NCBI GenBank assembly: GCA_039621445.1
Contig: CP154957.1
Location: 36,482,696 to 36,546,695, forward strand
Reading direction: 5' to 3'
DNA: 64,000 nucleotides
From: Euglena gracilis
Lineage: Eukaryota; Euglenida; Euglenophyceae; Euglenales
Of this stretch, positions 59,661 through 64,000 are shown one piece after another. Under the pieces are notes generated by a model that ran no database searches, had not been told where the DNA came from, and saw only the letters and a list, made by a program, of their open reading frames with translations. How positions within the stretch are numbered: position 1 is the stretch's first letter; each line of letters opens with the position of its first letter. Made by a program: the position numbers and the translations under genes.

Positions 59661-60144
59661 GTGTGCCCCCCCCCACTCAGCCTCGGCCAGCTTGGGCACC
59701 CTGCACTCCAGCAACTCCACTCAGAAGTCCTCCCCCAGGACATTGGCTCTGGAAAATGCGGGAAGACGTTTGGGCGATGATGCCAAGGATGAAGAGCACG
59801 GCGAGGGGAGGCACGCGGGCATGTGACCGTGTGCCTCCTGCCTGCGTGCGCCATGTGAACGTGCTTTGGCGAGCCGCTGTAAAGGAAGGCGGTGCAACGC
59901 CCCACAAGTGCAGGGTGGGGGGGGACCCACATCCGACTGTTTTAGGTTTGCTCTGCAAGTTGGCCTCAGCTTTGCTCACCCTTCATCGCAGCAAAGGTCA
60001 ACAGTATTCACACATACCCACCGTGTTTTTTTTGTGCTAATTCATTTTTGTATGTTTTGTGGTTCATTTGCCGTGGGGTGCTGTCTCACTGGTTTTTTTC
60101 CCCCAGAGTGGCTGGCTGATTTTGGCACAACTCCCTCCCTTGGG

Positions 60145-60280
60145 AGGGCTGTTGGCAAAAAGCCACCAAAGTGACTGGCCCCTAAGGTGCTCGAAAATTT
60201 TTAGGCCATTTACTTCAAATTCATGGTTTATCCAGAGTGGCAGACCCTGGGGTGGGGGTTGGTGACTGACCAGGTTCCCC
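60145..60280. repeat. Direct repeat flanking the F-box exon, copy 2
   Basis: Diverged copy of 59300-59445 with GGCAAAAAGCCACCAAAGTGA and GAGTGGCAGACCC. A third partial GTGACTGACTGG word lies at 60292. Confidence 0.55.
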
Positions 60281-60671
60281 CCAAAAACGGCCAGTGACTG
60301 ACTGGTTTTGGAAGATTGGAAGTGCTCCCCGGGGGGCAGAGTTCGATAAAAGGAGGGCGTACGGGGTTTAGGTGCCCCCCCCCCCTTCGTGGACCAGAGT
60401 GGGGGGTCTGTGCCAAGGGGGGTCCGGACCGACCCCGGGGCGGTACCCTGGACCCCCCCAAAAGGTCAATGTTTTCCTTCCGGTGTTTTGCGCCGCGAAC
60501 CTTTTTTGCTTTTTTTTGGCATTTTTTTGCCCAAACAGTGCCCAAAGTGGCACTTTTGGCCATTTTGGGGGGTCAAAATTTTTTTTTGGCCCGGCGCTTC
60601 GCACCAGGCCGAAGATTGGTCACCCGCACCATGGTTTCGGTGGGGGGGGGGCTGCCCTTATAACCCCCCCC

Positions 60672-61265
60672 AACCTATAAGAAACCCGTTGGGGATTTTC
60701 GGACCGTCACCCACCTATAAGAAACCCCCACCTATAAGAGACCCCTTGGCAGCTCTTGGTTGACCACCGATAAGAAACCCCAAGAAATGCCATGTTAAAC
60801 GGGAGCAGAGGAGCACAATTGTCGGAGGTGCAACAGGCAAAAATGCTCCTGTCCACTGCAGGCAAAAGCTTTTTGGAAAAGCAGGCAGCAATGCGCATGC
60901 TTTTTGGAATGCACTGGAGCTGGAGCTGGGTCAGGCATGGCAATGGGCTTCAATCAACAAAGGAAGGTGCCACTCACACCCTCACCATGAATCACCATCA
61001 AGAAGCAGCTTCCTGGTTTTTAAAATATTTCCATGGCTAATTTCAAATTGAAGCCCCATTACAAAAGCGACATTGCAAAAGACTGCAAGGAGGATGGGGA
61101 CAGGCATTAGGAGCCACCGAGCCACCTATAAGAAAACTCCCACCTACAAGAAACCTCCCAGCAATGACCTCGACACCCACCTATAAGAAACCCCCACCTA
61201 AAAGAAACCCTTTTGCTCGGTTTTGGGAAACCCACTTTTCAGAAACTGGTGTCTTTTAGGTGGGG
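60672..61265. repeat. CACCTATAAGAAACCCC repeats around a small frame
   Basis: CACCTATAAGAAACC or close variants occur at about 60676, 60712, 60728, 60768, 61122, 61139, 61178 and 61193, and inverted (TCTTTTAGGTGGGGGG) at 61250. They bracket the 82-codon frame at 60792-61040. This could be a small element; ends not defined. Confidence 0.5.
60792..61040 (+). CDS. Small unknown frame between TATAAGAAACC repeats
   Basis: ATG at 60792 opens 82 codons ending in TAA. Composition is protein-like (GAQLSEVQQAKMLLSTAGKS, later MNHHQEAASWFLKYFHG), with no run-derived bias. No family is recognised. It lies in the F-box intron, bracketed by the repeats above. It may be a remnant inside a mobile element, or chance. 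Confidence 0.25.
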   Translation: MLNGSRGAQLSEVQQAKMLLSTAGKSFLEKQAAMRMLFGMHWSWSWVRHGNGLQSTKEGATHTLTMNHHQEAASWFLKYFHG

Positions 61266-61589
61266 GGTTTACCCCCCTGCCCCCCACCTGCAGATGGGGA
61301 GTCCGGACCCCCCCACCTGCCCTTATATCGAAGCCTGCCCGAGGGTCGGTGAAAATTCTGAACCAAGGTATTTTGGCAAAAGCTATAAAATTGTCCGAAA
61401 TACTTTGCTATTCCCCCGGTAGGGAAAGGGGGCATTTTTGTGGACCCCTTTGGGTACGCAGCAACCCTGGACTTTTGGCCAGGTTTTGAATAGTGCTGAG
61501 CTCTTTACTTTGTGCGGGTTTTGACTGAAACCAAAAATGTGGCTCGGACGCTAGGCATAGGAGTTACGGGAAGCAATTTTTGGTACGTT

Positions 61590-61875
61590 TTGGTGCTCAT
61601 TTTTGGCTCAAAAACAGTTTTGCCAGGTCCGGGAGGCCAAAGAACATCGTTTCAGGCAAAAATGTTTTTTCGATTTTTCCCACTTTTTTGACCCGTTTCT
61701 GGCCCAAAGTCCATGGGTTTCGGCCCAAAACGGGGCGCGGGGGGGGGGGGTCGAAAAATGCTCATTTTCAGCCCAAAAACAGGTTTTCCGGGTCCGGGAG
61801 GCCAAAAACATCGTTTCAGGCAAAAATATTTTCTGATTTTTTCGACTTTTTTGACCCCAAAATGGCCGAAAACGG
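61590..61875 (-). repeat. GGCCTCCCGGACCC repeat, inverted, two units
   Basis: The ~135-bp unit of 14638-15062 in reverse orientation, with boundaries near the two GGTCCGGGAGGCCAAA words (61627 and 61792) and a G-run at 61740. Confidence 0.6.
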
Positions 61876-61879
61876 CTGA

Positions 61880-62265
61880 GTCAAACTGGCCGAAGCTGTA
61901 CAAAATGGCCAAAATCGGCCAAAAAATGGCCGTAACTCGGGCTAGGCGGGGAGTTGCGGGAAATCAAATTACTGTTAGATAGGGCATTTTAAGGGCTTCA
62001 ATTTGGGTCTCCAGACATTTCTTTTGATTCCCCACCATTTGAAATTTGAAATTTGAAATTTGAAATTTCAGAAAAATCGATTTTTTGAGCCAAAAAGGGC
62101 CGAAAACGGCCAAGTCGTAAGCCTGTCGCGCTGTTTTGGGCCGTAAATCGACCATATTTCGGGCCAGACGGGGAGTTGCGGGGAAATCAAAATACCGTTG
62201 AATAGAGCATCGTAAGGGCTTCAATTTAGGTCTCCGGACATTTCCTTTGATTTTGCTTCATTTCC
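61880..62265 (-). repeat. Dispersed repeat copies 4 and 5, inverted
   Basis: Two inverted copies of the 5330-5485 family in a row, each with GGGGAGTTGCGGG, GGGCTTCAATTT and GGTCTCC..ACATTTC. GAAATTT words at 62040-62069 form a short tandem repeat between them. Confidence 0.6.
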
Positions 62266-62389
62266 GAGATATTTTGGAAACATCGATTTTCTGACGCCGA
62301 AAACGGCCCAAAATGGCCCCAGAAAATGGGCCAGAATTGGTCAAAAAAATGGCCGCAACTCGGGCTACACGAAGATTTGGGGGGAAAGT

Positions 62390-62455
62390 AAACCCCCCTC
62401 CCAAATAACCCCCCCCAAATAACACCCCCCTCCAAATTACACCCCCCCCTCGGGG
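62390..62455. repeat. Tandem CCCCCCAAATAAC repeat
   Basis: Units CCCAAATAACCCCCC / CAAATAACACCCCCC / CAAATTACACCCCCC, four in a row with run-length changes. Confidence 0.55.
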
Positions 62456-62575
62456 GCGGATTTCGAGCGCCCCAAAAAGTCGAAAAATATCGAAAAAATT
62501 TTTTGCCCAGAACCATGCTTTTTGGCCTCCCAGACCCGGAAAAAGTGTTTTCGAGCCGAAAATAGGAGTTTTTCG

Positions 62576-62952
62576 ACCATCATGGCCATCATGACCCATG
62601 ATGGCCATTATGACCCATGATGGCCATCATGACCCATGATGCGCATCATGACCCATGATGCCCATCATGACCCATGATGCCCACCATGATGGCCATCATG
62701 ACCAATGATGGCCATGATGACCCATGATGCCCATCATGACCCATGATGCCCATTATGACCCATGATGGCCATCATGACCCATGATGGCCATCATGACCCA
62801 TGATGCCCATCATGACCCATGACGCCCATCATGACCCATGATGCCCACCATGACCCATGATGCGCGTGATGACCCATGATGGCCATCATGACCCATGATG
62901 CGCATCATGACCCATGAATCCCATCGTGACCCATGATGCCCATCGTGACCCA
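62576..62952. repeat. 19-bp minisatellite ATGACCCATGATGGCCATC
   Basis: About 20 units of 19 bp. Variation sits in the GGCC / GCCC / GCGC position. Each unit holds the palindrome ATGATGGCCATCAT, so the array can fold at many points. Confidence 0.9.
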
Positions 62953-62964
62953 TTTTGGCCGTTT

Positions 62965-63235
62965 TGACTTTGGGTCAAAACCGGGTCAAAAAAGTCGAAA
63001 GGAAAAATTTTTTGGCCCGAAAAGCTGTTTTTTGGCCTCCCGGACCCAGAAAAACTGTTTTTGGGCCGAAAATGAGCATTTTTCGACCCGCCAGCGCCAT
63101 TGATTTTGGGACATTTTCGGGTAAAAAAAACACGAAAAAAATTGAAAAAAATTTCCCGCTCGAAACGCTGTTTTTTTGGCTCCCCAGACCCAGAAAAGGT
63201 GTATTTTGAGCCAAAAATGAGTGTTTTTCCACCCT
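62965..63235 (+). repeat. GGCCTCCCGGACCC repeat, two units
   Basis: Same unit as 14638-15062, with GGCCTCCCGGACCCAGAAAA at 63037 and GGCTCCCCAGACCCAGAAAA at 63178. Confidence 0.6.
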
Positions 63236-63438
63236 GGGGTTGTGTGCCGGTGTCAGCGAGTCAGGTCGCCCTTGCCAGGTCCACTCCCCGGTGCACCGAG
63301 GGAGCTAACGCTCAGCGGATGCCTTGAGGTTGCGTATGACCTTCTGGCTTCTTCTTTTTTTGTTCACTGGCGATGAAAACCACAGATGTCTCATCACCTC
63401 ACGGCGGGTAGCACCCTTCCCCGCCATCCCCGGCGCAG

Positions 63439-63620
63439 GGGACCTGCCGGCTCCTCCACCGGCTGTACACCAGCGCCCCGCCCACCGCCTTTGACCTCTC
63501 CGCCTGCCCGCTGCCCCTCGTGCCGCCCGCCGTGACCCACATCGCAACCCGGGTGGGCCCCGCCGCCCAGCGGGTCAACCTCCACGGATACGCTGGGTGT
63601 GCCATATGCGCTGGCGGCCG
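63439..63620 (+). CDS. F-box/LRR protein, second exon
   Basis: After CCCCGGCGCAG the frame reads GTCRLLHRLY (end of the F-box), FDLSACPLPLVPPAVTHIAT and RVNLHGYAGC. This matches the spacing of F-box proteins with cysteine-type leucine-rich repeats: a DLS strand, a helix ending V..IA.R, then a NL.GC strand. Third bases are almost all G/C. The donor may be at 63597 (GCTGG|GTGTGCC) or 63621 (GGCCG|GTGTGCC); both leave phase 2. Further LRR exons must lie beyond the window. Together with 59562-59660 this is the N-terminal ~90 residues of the protein. Confidence 0.65.
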
Positions 63621-64000
63621 GTGTGCCGTATCTCGCACATTTTTGAGTCAGTGCGCATTTGCACACGGTGTGAAAATTGTTAATTTTGAGGGTTGGGGTT
63701 GAGGTTTTTGAAGTATTTGTCACACGCCAGCCCTCTGTTTGTTGATTTTCACAAATTTTCGGTTTTGACCCCCAGGGCATGGCACAAATTTGGTGATTTG
63801 ACCTTTCAAAACTTGTACAGTTTCTCAAAAGAACCAATTTCAGCTTGCACCTGTATCCTGTCCACGCATTTGCACAAATGGTTGGTTTTCTCACAAATTC
63901 AAAATTCGGGGGCATCATTTCAGGCTTAGTCTCACCTCCCCAAATCATTCCAGCAACATCCCATGTTTTTTTTTGATGAGGCAGCTAGCTGTTGGAAGGT
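63621..64000 (+). other. Probable F-box gene intron, to the window end
   Basis: A/T-richer DNA after the donor, with one AGTGCGCATTTGCACAC palindrome copy at 63650. No exon is recognised before the end. Confidence 0.4.

Larger units (their letters stand above)
59661..63438 (+). other. F-box gene intron (3.8 kb)
   Basis: Donor GTGTGCCCCCCC, acceptor CCCCGGCGCAG. It is filled with repeats listed separately: a direct repeat copy, a TATAAGAAACC repeat set, dispersed repeats, and a 19-bp minisatellite. If the fusion of the two exons is wrong, this is intergenic DNA. Confidence 0.55.

Overview
The window is nuclear DNA of a repeat-rich, intron-rich unicellular eukaryote. It has no bacterial-style operons, and I recognised no tRNA, rRNA or CRISPR. 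Real coding DNA is a few short GC-rich exons separated by kilobases of repeats. One kinase intron has no usable GT-AG ends. It does have CAG at +4 to +6 and CTG at -8 to -6, which can pair, and this is the layout known for nonconventional introns of euglenids. Conventional GT-AG introns are present in the same region. A euglenid is therefore my best guess (moderate to low confidence); another protist or alga is possible. Long G and C runs are everywhere and vary between otherwise near-identical copies, so their lengths, and any reading frame crossing them, should be treated with caution.

Layout. 0-11.3 kb: dispersed repeats and several short inverted-repeat transposons, most with CAGGG-type ends and 8-bp target duplications (hAT-like). 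One of them (6.3-7.6 kb) encloses the C-terminal part of a hAT transposase. A weak minus-strand coiled-coil gene fragment lies at 2.2-2.5 kb. 11.8-14.0 kb: an element with ~50-bp inverted ends enclosing a broken tyrosine-recombinase-like gene. 14.4-17.6 kb: a TA-flanked MITE, a ~135-bp tandem repeat, a minisatellite-cored hAT-like element and a set of GGACGCC hairpins. 17.8-46.5 kb: a 71-bp satellite (about 76 and 162 copies in two long arrays), between which lie five near-identical 2.2-kb elements with inverted ends. All five sit at the same satellite position and are separated by exactly 1, 4, 4 and 1 monomers.

46.5-52.7 kb: the C-lobe of a protein kinase gene on the + strand. Its first visible exon starts 23 bp after the satellite ends, and possible 3' exons lie about 4 kb downstream across an intron that carries many copies of a palindrome, TGCGCA-NN-TGCGCA. 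52.7-59.5 kb: a (GT)n/(GGGT)n microsatellite, hAT-like elements and several low-confidence exons. 59.5-64 kb: the first two exons of an F-box/leucine-rich-repeat gene on the + strand, joined in phase across a 3.8-kb intron full of repeats. The gene continues beyond the window.

The recognised functions are a protein kinase (signalling), an F-box/LRR protein (ubiquitin-ligase substrate adaptor) and two transposition enzymes that look broken. Nothing indicates that they work together; they are neighbours in a transposon-inflated genome.
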